Both the position numbers and the translations under genes were made by a program. Of a stretch of 6,036 bases of DNA, positions 1 to 6,036 are shown piece after piece. How positions within the stretch are numbered: the stretch's first letter is position 1; each line of letters begins with the position of its first letter. The stretch is from CALGLS01 sp047626155 (lineage in GTDB: Bacteria > Bacteroidota > Bacteroidia > Chitinophagales > Saprospiraceae), in NCBI GenBank assembly GCA_047626155.1, contig JBLHRR010000224.1, positions 1 through 6,036 of the forward strand. The letters run 5' to 3'. Below the pieces are notes generated by a model that was not told the origin of the DNA, did no database searches, and was given only the letters and a program-made list of their open reading frames with translations.

Positions 1-570
1 AAAACCTTCATAGTTATAATTTAACCACTCTATCATTTTACCATCACGATTTTCAACCTCGCTCGTAGAGAAATTAGTCTTTATTGCATTTTTGATATTT
101 GGATATAAGCTATCAGGTAATGCAGCACTCATTTCACTACTATACTTGTTCATTGCAGCTATAAACGCTTCTCCTTCTGGTTTATAATTGTCTCCTTTAA
201 AAAAACGCTTATCGAAAAAGTCTGCTTTATCCATTACCTCATAATCCGATGGATCTTCTAGCTTCTCTATAGATTCAGATTTAAGGTTTGATATAAAGTT
301 GTCTAATTCTTCAGAAATTGATGAAACTTTATCCGCTTGTACTTTTACGGCGGCGTATTGTTCTGGTTCGTCTATTGCTTTTGTTGCAAGTCCGACCATG
401 AAAGCTGTATTTCTTTCTTCTGTAGCAACATTTGCATTGCTTATCTTCTCGTTTAATAATCCAAAAGCAGATAATACTTCTTTGGACATATTTAATGCTA
501 ACATTGCAATGAAAACCAGGTACATTAGGTTAATCATCTTCTGTCTTGGGGATAGTGTTCCTCCTGCCAT
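1..570 (-). CDS. gldM: GldM, T9SS/gliding motor subunit (3' end missing)
   Basis: Partial gene: ATG at 570-568, then 190 codons open to the left edge with no stop. In the family, GldM has about 510-525 residues, so roughly the first third is present. The N-terminus is the family signature: MAGG, then SPRQKMINLMYLVFIAML, with Arg9 just before a single membrane helix (about residues 12-33), followed by NMSKEVLSAFG. Residues from about 36 on are soluble, helix-rich and charged, matching the first periplasmic domain (D1). Known role: a GldM dimer sits inside a GldL ring in the inner membrane and extends across the periplasm to the GldK/GldN ring, passing on motion driven by the proton gradient. 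Arg9 is the residue reported to pair with the key membrane glutamate of GldL. The gene starts 41 bases after gldL stops, with no Shine-Dalgarno sequence, as is common in Bacteroidota. The identification is very secure; only the missing C-terminal domains cannot be judged. Confidence 0.97.
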   Translation of the reverse strand, partial: MAGGTLSPRQKMINLMYLVFIAMLALNMSKEVLSAFGLLNEKISNANVATEERNTAFMVGLATKAIDEPEQYAAVKVQADKVSSISEELDNFISNLKSESIEKLEDPSDYEVMDKADFFDKRFFKGDNYKPEGEAFIAAMNKYSSEMSAALPDSLYPNIKNAIKTNFSTSEVENRDGKMIEWLNYNYEGF

Positions 571-611
571 TATAATTCTTGTTTAAGGATTGATATTAGT
601 TGAAAATTATC

Positions 612-1256
612 TTAGTTCTTAGAACTCATTGCAGATAACATCCCACCATATACTCCATTCAATGAAGAAAGATTAGTAGCTAAATGTTCCATTTGTTGTT
701 TTAATTGTTCCGCATTTTCAATAACTCTCTCGTTTACTTCCTCTTGACGCTTAGTAGACTCAACTTGCACTTTATACAAACTATTTAAAGATTCCATTTG
801 AGCTGCTGCCAGTGCCATTTCTTCGCTATACTTTTTAGTCGAACCCATAGCTTCAGCGGTTGGAGCCATTCCTTGTGCTGCAGCTTCGAATGAATGAATA
901 CCCTCACTAAGACTATTCATTAATTCAGAATCAATTTTTGCATCTTTCAGCATTTCATCTAATTTTTTAGACAATAATCCCTCAGCGTCCTCAGTTTGAC
1001 CTTTCTTATTTCCGGCTAAACCTCCTCCTAATTCAGGATATACTAGAGACCAATCCAAATCATCATCTACAGGCTCAAACGCAGAAATTGCAAAAATGAT
1101 TGCCTCTGTAATAAGTCCTACTGCTAATAATATACCTCCATTAAGAGGTCCTAATTCCCAATGAAGAATTTTAAACAGAGCTCCCATAATAACAATAGAT
1201 GCTCCAAGGCCGTAGGCCATATTAAATAATTTCTTCGATGATCTTGATTGTGCCAT
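612..1256 (-). CDS. gldL: GldL, inner-membrane ring of the T9SS/gliding motor
   Basis: Complete, 214 residues, normal for the family. Two membrane helices lie near the N-terminus (about residues 14-35 and 40-60), joined by a short loop (HWELGPLNGG). The conserved FEPVDDDLDW stretch follows (60-69), then a cytoplasmic region rich in Glu, Gln, Ala and Ser (about 85-214) that looks helical or coiled-coil. Known role: five GldL copies surround two GldM helices and carry the proton path of the motor that powers T9SS secretion and gliding. The polar membrane residues described in Flavobacterium johnsoniae (Tyr13, Lys27, His30, Glu49, Glu59) all occur here with a constant shift of two: Tyr15, Lys29, His32, Glu51, Glu61. 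The motor should therefore be functional. The ATG at 1256 fits the conserved N-terminus. The leader is A/T-rich without a Shine-Dalgarno motif. The gene lies 44 bases after gldK and 41 before gldM, and is probably co-transcribed with both. Confidence 0.97.
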   Translation of the reverse strand: MAQSRSSKKLFNMAYGLGASIVIMGALFKILHWELGPLNGGILLAVGLITEAIIFAISAFEPVDDDLDWSLVYPELGGGLAGNKKGQTEDAEGLLSKKLDEMLKDAKIDSELMNSLSEGIHSFEAAAQGMAPTAEAMGSTKKYSEEMALAAAQMESLNSLYKVQVESTKRQEEVNERVIENAEQLKQQMEHLATNLSSLNGVYGGMLSAMSSKN

Positions 1257-1300
1257 AATTAAATAGTTTTTAGTTTAAGTTAAGTTTATTATTTTTTAGA

Positions 1301-2674
1301 TTAACGGGCGTCTCCAAAATTTTTGTTTAGGGTAATATCTGTCCCCATATAGTCTTGAACAGTCCTGAAGCCAATATAACTTCTTGCTGAATCTGCATAT
1401 TCGTAATCTCTTGTACTTACTTGAAGGAAGTAAGCAACATCTTTCCAAGATCCTCCACGCACGACCTTACGAGCATTGTTCTTATCATTGACATTTGGAT
1501 TCATAGTTGAAGTATACTCATAGGATGCAGCATCATAAGACGACGCCACCCATTCGGATACATTCCCAGACATATTGTATAGATTATAATCGTTAGGCTC
1601 GTAAGCACTCGCTTCTACGGTATACAATGCTTGATCTGCCGCATAATCCCCTCGCAAGGGCTTAAAGTTTGCCATAAAACAACCTCTGTCATTTTTAGCA
1701 TATGGACCTCCCCAAGGGTATGTAGCCGAAGCTAAACCTCCACGTGCAGCGTACTCCCATTCAGCTTCACCTGGAAGACGGAAAGAGTTTACAAAATTAC
1801 GATTTCTTGATTTTTGATGTGCGTTTTTATAAAGTGTTCTCCACGCACAAAATGCCTTTGCTTGCTTCCAGTCGACACCTACTACTGGATAATCCCCATA
1901 AGCCTGGTGCCAGAAGTAGTCGTTATGCATGGGCTCATTATAGGAGTAATTGAAATCTTTAATCCAAACTGTAGTATCAGGATATATTGCTACAGTGTCT
2001 TTTTTGATAAAATCTCTTCTTCTCTTGGTTTTATCTCGTGCTGCAGATTCAATATCCATTTGGGTATATTGAAACAACAATTTATTTACATCAATAGTCC
2101 GTTGTCCATTATAAGCTTCATCTGCTGGAATGTACATACTATCCATAACTTCAACATAAAATTCATCTGGATACTCTGCTGTGTCCCAAATAATATCGAT
2201 TTGGTTATTTACTTTTCTTCCTGCGTAGAAATCCTCCCCCATACCATAATAATTATCATACATATATTGGTCATACGCAGACATTTCTGTACTCTCTTGA
2301 TCTATAAAAGAAAACTCTCCTATACCACCATCACCTGGTGTTGCTCCCATTTCATCCGCAATAATAGCTAACTTCAATCTTACAGTAGAATCTCGAACCC
2401 ATTCCACAAATTGACGATACTCAGCATTTGTGATTTCTGTTTCGTCCATATAGAAGGAACGAACTGTAACTGTTTTGGTTGGCGCATCATTTACAGCGGC
2501 AAAGTCATCATCAGATTTACCCATAATAAAAGATCCACCCGGAACGAGCGTCATTCCGTATGGTTTTTCTGGATACCACTTTTTACCTTTTGCTCCAACA
2601 AGCTCACCTCTGTCTCCAGAGTTACAACTGTACAAAAAGGCGACGATCGCAGTGAATGCAATAAACTTCTTCAT
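1301..2674 (-). CDS. gldK: GldK, T9SS outer-membrane-associated lipoprotein
   Basis: Complete, 457 residues. The N-terminus (MKKFIAFTAIVAFLYSC) is a lipoprotein signal with a lipobox LYSC, predicting lipidation at Cys17. The rest is a formylglycine-generating-enzyme/sulfatase-modifying-factor (FGE) fold: MTLVPGGSFIMG (41-52), DETEITNAEYRQF (77-89), YPVVGVDWKQAKAFCAW (262-278), RLPGEAEWEYAARGG (299-313), NMSGNVSEWV (367-376), VVRGGSW (404-410) and GFRTV (435-439). Residues about 92-250 form a long insertion between the first blocks, a feature that separates GldK from simple FGE proteins. The C-terminal cysteine pair needed for FGE catalysis is absent: the only cysteines are 17, 276 and 332. 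The fold is therefore presumably structural. Known role: GldK and GldN form a large periplasmic ring under the outer membrane in the T9SS, contacted by GldM. GldJ is a related FGE-fold lipoprotein, but the position directly ahead of gldL favours GldK. It is the first gene of the gld operon, about 30-40 bases downstream of a candidate promoter. Confidence 0.96.
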   Translation of the reverse strand: MKKFIAFTAIVAFLYSCNSGDRGELVGAKGKKWYPEKPYGMTLVPGGSFIMGKSDDDFAAVNDAPTKTVTVRSFYMDETEITNAEYRQFVEWVRDSTVRLKLAIIADEMGATPGDGGIGEFSFIDQESTEMSAYDQYMYDNYYGMGEDFYAGRKVNNQIDIIWDTAEYPDEFYVEVMDSMYIPADEAYNGQRTIDVNKLLFQYTQMDIESAARDKTKRRRDFIKKDTVAIYPDTTVWIKDFNYSYNEPMHNDYFWHQAYGDYPVVGVDWKQAKAFCAWRTLYKNAHQKSRNRNFVNSFRLPGEAEWEYAARGGLASATYPWGGPYAKNDRGCFMANFKPLRGDYAADQALYTVEASAYEPNDYNLYNMSGNVSEWVASSYDAASYEYTSTMNPNVNDKNNARKVVRGGSWKDVAYFLQVSTRDYEYADSARSYIGFRTVQDYMGTDITLNKNFGDAR

Positions 2675-2710
2675 AGGTATTCTAGGTTAAATTTGCAGAT
2701 TTCAAGGGCG

Positions 2711-2742
2711 TAAACCTATTATTAAAATTTTAAATAAACAAA
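2711..2742 (-). promoter_or_regulatory. candidate Bacteroidota-type promoter for gldKLM
   Basis: Reading toward gldK, TTTG (2742-2739) is followed after exactly 20 bases by TAGGTTTA (2718-2711). The Bacteroidota primary sigma consensus is a -33 TTTG/TTG and a -7 TAnnTTTG about 19-21 bases apart. The spacing is right, and seven of eight -7 positions fit, with the last G replaced by A. Transcription would begin about 30 bases ahead of the gldK ATG. The region is AT-rich, so a chance match is possible. The site is inferred from sequence only. Confidence 0.42.
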
Positions 2743-2761
2743 GGTTTTCTTTAAAATCCTT
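2741..2761 (-). terminator. possible weak terminator after the arginase-fold gene
   Basis: In the transcript, AAGG-A-UUUU, loop AAAG, AAAA-CCUU forms an eight-pair stem with one bulged A. It is followed by the U-rich run UGUUUAUUU. It lies 28 bases after the stop of the arginase-fold gene and just ahead of, partly overlapping, the candidate gldK promoter. The stem has only two G-C pairs, so it may be leaky or not functional. Its position between two gene groups is the main support. Confidence 0.28.
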
Positions 2762-2788
2762 AAAATTCTGCTTTAGTTGGTTATTTGG

Positions 2789-3952
2789 TTATACTTCATT
2801 TTTTCGACGGGCCTTAAACCATCGTTCAGGAACCTCCTGATTACACGCACTCAAATATTCGCCATAAGTACACGGTAATAACGTTCTTCTTTTTAATTTA
2901 TTATTAACATTTAAAATAAATGGCATTTCTATCCACCATCTTCCTGTCTTACTGCTCTTTTTAAATACTAAAATATCATCTTCAATTGGCACTTGATATG
3001 TAGTATATCGAATCTCATCATCAAAATCTTCATCTGCAACTCTGAAGTTTACCCCTTCAATAAAATACCATAAAATTTGCGCAACAAGCATAGCACCACT
3101 TCTAGCGTCACTAAAGTCCTTCAATTCGTATATTCCAAATGATCTTACGCGATTACTAATTCCAGCATATCGCGAGATAGCACAAATTTCTCGACCATCG
3201 AATCCATTGGGAGTAGCAGTGTTTTTATAACATATTTCCGAACTTTTAATTGCATTGATATCCATAGTTACAATATCGGCGTCTCTCATAACAGGTTCAA
3301 CCAAAGTAATATCTGCTGAAACCTCCCCTAACCTATACGCATCGAAGTATAATTTCTCCATCAGTGAAATCTCCCCCGAAGGATTAAAGAAAGATTGGTA
3401 GCCCACTGTACAATAATTGAATAAATTATAAGGTTCATCCACTATGATTTTACCCATATAGGAATGATTGGATATATTAGCCTCAGAATCACCCAGATCA
3501 AATTTATTATCAACATTGACAAGGTTAACCATTTCACCTAAATCGTCATAGGCACGATACTGCGCATAGGCAACATCTTGACCTCCTCCTAATAACATTG
3601 GAATTATATTTTTATGTAGTAACGCACCAACTACTGTTTTAACAGCAAAATAGGTGTCCTCGACTGTCTCTCCGTTTTCAATATTTCCTAGGTCAACAAT
3701 ATTATGGCTCCAATTACCTGGGTAGAGAGAATACAGTTCCTCCCTAAATGCCTCGAAAGATATAGTAGCTCCAATATAATCGACGTCGTTTCTGTTCTCC
3801 TTAATTCCGAGAATGGCAATTTTTACATCCTTCAAATCCGGAATCTCCCCTTCTTTGCTATGTATTTGAATCTGCTTACCTAAAACCCCAGGCGGCAGAA
3901 TCTCTCTATGAGCAATAACAGATTTGGAAACTGGTGATAAGAACTCGATCAT
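2789..3952 (-). CDS. arginase/ureohydrolase-fold protein (formimidoylglutamase-like)
   Basis: Complete, 387 residues. The arginase-family core is recognisable: MLLGGGQDVAYAQYRAYD (119-136), NLVNVDNKFDLG (143-154), DIVTMDINAIKSSE (226-239), PNGFDGREICAISRYAG (248-264) and AQILWYFIEGVNFR (291-304). About 80 extra residues follow, including a basic and aromatic tail. Active members use two Mn ions to hydrolyse arginine, agmatine or formimidoylglutamate. Compared with arginase, the GGxH histidine is Gln125, the DAHxD motif is DNKFD (148-152, His to Lys150), and the SxDxD motif is MDIN (Asp to Asn233). Asp148, Asp152, Asp231 and Glu256 remain. Hydrolase activity is therefore doubtful, although flavobacterial homologues are commonly named formimidoylglutamase. 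No histidine-degradation genes are nearby. The ATG at 3952 overlaps the topA stop (TAATG), which suggests translational coupling and fixes the start. The fold is certain; substrate and role are not known from sequence, so I give no gene symbol. Confidence 0.85.
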   Translation of the reverse strand: MIEFLSPVSKSVIAHREILPPGVLGKQIQIHSKEGEIPDLKDVKIAILGIKENRNDVDYIGATISFEAFREELYSLYPGNWSHNIVDLGNIENGETVEDTYFAVKTVVGALLHKNIIPMLLGGGQDVAYAQYRAYDDLGEMVNLVNVDNKFDLGDSEANISNHSYMGKIIVDEPYNLFNYCTVGYQSFFNPSGEISLMEKLYFDAYRLGEVSADITLVEPVMRDADIVTMDINAIKSSEICYKNTATPNGFDGREICAISRYAGISNRVRSFGIYELKDFSDARSGAMLVAQILWYFIEGVNFRVADEDFDDEIRYTTYQVPIEDDILVFKKSSKTGRWWIEMPFILNVNNKLKRRTLLPCTYGEYLSACNQEVPERWFKARRKNEV

Positions 3953-3954
3953 TA
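3950..3954 (-). promoter_or_regulatory. TAATG stop-start junction of topA and the arginase-fold gene
   Basis: The TAA of topA (3954-3952) and the ATG of the next gene (3952-3950) share one A. Such junctions typically allow a terminating ribosome to restart, so the two proteins are probably made from one mRNA in linked amounts. The preceding bases are the A-rich lysine codons of the topA tail, with no clear Shine-Dalgarno sequence. Confidence 0.7.
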
Positions 3955-6036
3955 TTTTTTCTTAGCTGGAGCTTTTTTCTTAGCTGTACTTTTCTTCTTT
4001 TTAGGAGACTTCTTGGCCACTAAAGCTAAGGCATCATCCAAAGTCATTTTGGCAGCATTCGTAGTTTTTGGAAGTTCAATTTTAGTTTTTCCTTTGATAA
4101 GGTTAAAACGACCCCAACGCGCCTTCTCAAGACGAATACCTTCCGATGGCCAATCGTGAATTAGCTTATCGATTTCCTTTTGCTTTTTATCTTCAATAAG
4201 CTGTATGACATCTGCCTCAGAAATATTATCAAAATCATACTTTTTATTGACGTTAATAAACATACTATTCCATTTGATAAAGGGGCCAAACCTACCTGTT
4301 CCCTTTTGAACCGGTAAATCCTCGTACGTATAAATTGGCGCATCCGCTTTTTCCTTTTCATCAATCAATTCTTTAGCAATGGTCATATCCACTTCAAGAG
4401 GATCCATTCCTTTTGGCAGTGAAATAAACTTTTTACCAAAACGAATATAAGGACCAAAACGCCCATTGTTCACTTGAACTTCTTCATCTTTATAAGCACC
4501 CAATTCTTTTGGAAGTTTAAAAAGATCCATCACCTCGTCAAAGGTAATTTGATGCAATTGCTGATCGGGACGTAAGCTTGCGAATTTTTTCTCCTCATCA
4601 TCAGGAGCTCCAATTTGAGCCATTGGGCCATATTTTCCTAGTCTCACTAAGACGGGTCGACCACTTACTGGATCTTCCCCTAAAATTCGCTCCCCACTTT
4701 CTCGCTCTGCATGCTCAGACACCTCCTCCACTCTCTGATGAAATTTCCCGTAGAAATCTTTCATCATTTTTTTCCACTCCTCTTTTCCTTCAGCGATATC
4801 ATCAAAGTCTTGCTCTACCTTCGCTGTAAAATTATAGTCCAAAATTGACGAGAAATGTTCGACTAAAAAGTCGTTTACGATCATGCCAATATCGGTCGGA
4901 ACTAATTTCCCTTTGTCGGAACCTATAGTCTCTTTAAGAGCTTTATCGCTCATAACATTGTCTTCTAGTATTATCTGCGAATATTTTCGCTCAACACCCT
5001 CAATACTTCCTTTTTCTACATAATTTCGATTAATTATTGTACCTATTGTAGGCGCATAGGTAGATGGTCGCCCAATTCCCAATTCCTCTAATTGCTTCAC
5101 CAAAGAAGCTTCTGTATATCGGTATGGTGGTCTTGTAAACCGTTCGGTTGCAGTGACATATTCGTTCTCCAACGAATCGCCAACAACAAGCTTCGGCAAC
5201 ATCCCTTCTTGTTCTTCTTCCTCGAAATCCGTTCCTTCAAGATAAACTTTCAAGAAACCATCGAACTTTATCATTTCTCCATTAGCCACAAATTGTTCGC
5301 TAATTTTTTCCGAAGCATTGATTCCAATCTTCACATTTGTGCGCTCCAATTGAGCATCACTCATCTGAGATGCTATCGTCCGTTTCCAAATCAAATCATA
5401 CAAACGTTGCTGATCATGTTCATTATCAATAGACTTACGAGATAAATCTGTTGGGCGAATTGCCTCATGGGCTTCTTGCGCATTCTTAGATTTTCCCTTA
5501 TAATTTCGTGGTGTGCTATACTCACTTCCGTATGACGATGTGATCTCCTTTATCGCTCCGTCTTTTGCATCATTAGAGAGGTTTACACTATCTGTTCTCA
5601 TATAGGTTATTAAACCAGCTTCATAGAGACGCTGGGCAATAGTCATCGTTTTTCCTACTGAAAAATATAACTTTCTAGATGCCTCCTGTTGTAAAGTTGA
5701 TGTTGTAAACGGTGCTGCCGGGGATTTCTTCGCGGGCTTTTTCAACAAATCTGAAACCTTATAACCAGCGTTCATATTCTTCATTAAAAACTCGCGAGCC
5801 TTGGATTCTGTCTCAAAATTCTTCGGCAACTTGGCCTTAAATTTATTTCCTTCCTTGCTAATAAACTCAGCATCCACTCTAAAAGATCCTACAGGAACAA
5901 ACCCCTCGATTTCTCTTTCTCGTTGCACAATTAACCGCACTGCAACACTCTGCACGCGTCCAGCAGACAAACCTCCTTTTACTTTTCTCCAAAGTACCGG
6001 AGACAACTCATAACCCACTAATCGATCCAACACACG
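3952..6036 (-). CDS. topA: DNA topoisomerase I, type IA (5' end missing)
   Basis: The reading frame is open at the right edge. The first visible codon is CGT (6036-6034), and the following GTG is an internal valine in the conserved RVLDRLVGYELSP block, not a start. About 694 residues are visible; the N-terminal Toprim domain, perhaps 130-160 residues, lies outside. Counting CGT as 1: AGRVQSVAVRLIVQRE (25-40), the catalytic block LITYMRTDS with active-site Tyr145 (codon 5604-5602), QEAHEAIRP (187-195), and RYTEASLVKQLEELGIGRPS (306-325). The C-terminal topoisomerase repeats follow, marked by LGKYGPMAQIG (466), NGRFGPYIRFG (524), GTGRFGPFIKW (579) and ARWGRFNLIKG (639). The visible part has no cysteine, so the zinc-ribbon modules of E. 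coli TopA are absent. It ends in a lysine/alanine tail (675-694, 12 of 20 Lys). Function: relaxes negative supercoils behind polymerases by cutting one strand through a 5'-phosphotyrosine link. It is translationally coupled to the arginase-fold gene. Confidence 0.97.
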   Translation of the reverse strand, partial: RVLDRLVGYELSPVLWRKVKGGLSAGRVQSVAVRLIVQREREIEGFVPVGSFRVDAEFISKEGNKFKAKLPKNFETESKAREFLMKNMNAGYKVSDLLKKPAKKSPAAPFTTSTLQQEASRKLYFSVGKTMTIAQRLYEAGLITYMRTDSVNLSNDAKDGAIKEITSSYGSEYSTPRNYKGKSKNAQEAHEAIRPTDLSRKSIDNEHDQQRLYDLIWKRTIASQMSDAQLERTNVKIGINASEKISEQFVANGEMIKFDGFLKVYLEGTDFEEEEQEGMLPKLVVGDSLENEYVTATERFTRPPYRYTEASLVKQLEELGIGRPSTYAPTIGTIINRNYVEKGSIEGVERKYSQIILEDNVMSDKALKETIGSDKGKLVPTDIGMIVNDFLVEHFSSILDYNFTAKVEQDFDDIAEGKEEWKKMMKDFYGKFHQRVEEVSEHAERESGERILGEDPVSGRPVLVRLGKYGPMAQIGAPDDEEKKFASLRPDQQLHQITFDEVMDLFKLPKELGAYKDEEVQVNNGRFGPYIRFGKKFISLPKGMDPLEVDMTIAKELIDEKEKADAPIYTYEDLPVQKGTGRFGPFIKWNSMFINVNKKYDFDNISEADVIQLIEDKKQKEIDKLIHDWPSEGIRLEKARWGRFNLIKGKTKIELPKTTNAAKMTLDDALALVAKKSPKKKKSTAKKKAPAKKK

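Noticed and set aside
299..586. 95-codon plus-strand open frame with a hydrophobic stretch
   Set aside because: It lies opposite the conserved start of gldM; its hydrophobic look mirrors the gldM membrane-helix codons. No family resemblance.
614..626. Perfect 13-base inverted repeat (AGTTCTTAGAACT) across the gldL stop
   Set aside because: The stem is only five to six pairs with a tiny loop and no U-run directly after it, and it sits between co-directional genes 41 bases apart. Best explained by the Ser-Ser-Lys-Asn-stop codons.
1257..1300. Repeated TTAAG units in the gldK-gldL spacer
   Set aside because: Two short A/T-rich units are expected by chance in such DNA; no promoter-like TAnnTTTG accompanies them.
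1814..2371. 185-codon plus-strand open frame, rich in Ile, Cys and His
   Set aside because: Entirely antisense to gldK, odd composition, and no recognisable domain. The minus-strand gene is certain.
2411..2713. Plus-strand open frames over the gldK start
   Set aside because: Antisense to the gldK signal peptide and first FGE block; overlapping alternatives in two frames point to chance.
4161..4364. 67-codon minus-strand open frame inside topA
   Set aside because: Out-of-frame reading of the topA C-terminal repeats; basic low-complexity product with no start context.
5092..5445. 117-codon plus-strand open frame
   Set aside because: Opposite the most conserved part of topA; no family resemblance.
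6031..6033. GTG as a start codon for topA
   Set aside because: It is an internal valine in the conserved RVLDRLVGY block; the frame stays open to the window edge and the Toprim domain must precede it.

Overview
The window looks like chromosomal DNA from a member of the Bacteroidota, most likely a Flavobacteriaceae-type bacterium. Three things point there: a gldK-gldL-gldM block, which belongs to the type IX secretion system (T9SS) and gliding machinery found only in that phylum; AT-rich DNA with no clear Shine-Dalgarno sequences ahead of the starts; and a plausible Bacteroidota-type promoter (TTTG, 20 nt, TAnnTTT-). All genes lie on the minus strand, so reading order runs from the right edge to the left edge.

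Right part (6036 to 3952): most of topA, DNA topoisomerase I, whose 5' end lies beyond the window. It keeps the active-site tyrosine and the C-terminal repeat domains and ends in a lysine-rich tail. Its stop codon overlaps by one base (TAATG) the start of an arginase/ureohydrolase-fold protein (3952 to 2789). That protein is usually named formimidoylglutamase in flavobacteria, but about half of its metal-ligand positions are substituted.

Middle (2788 to 2675): a 114-base gap, the longest non-coding stretch. It holds a weak AU-rich hairpin and a candidate promoter, and probably separates the topA unit from the gld operon.

Left part (2674 to 1): gldK (outer-membrane-associated lipoprotein with a sulfatase-modifying-factor fold), gldL (two-helix inner-membrane motor subunit) and the first 190 codons of gldM (motor shaft subunit). 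The spacers are 44 and 41 bases, consistent with one transcript. By family knowledge, GldL and GldM form the proton-driven inner-membrane motor. GldM spans the periplasm and reaches the ring that GldK makes with GldN, whose gene would be expected just beyond the left edge. Together they energise T9SS export and, in gliding species, movement of surface adhesins.

I found no RNA genes, mobile elements, CRISPR arrays or obvious foreign DNA. The window is mostly a conserved core locus. Its least understood member is the arginase-fold protein with the altered metal site.
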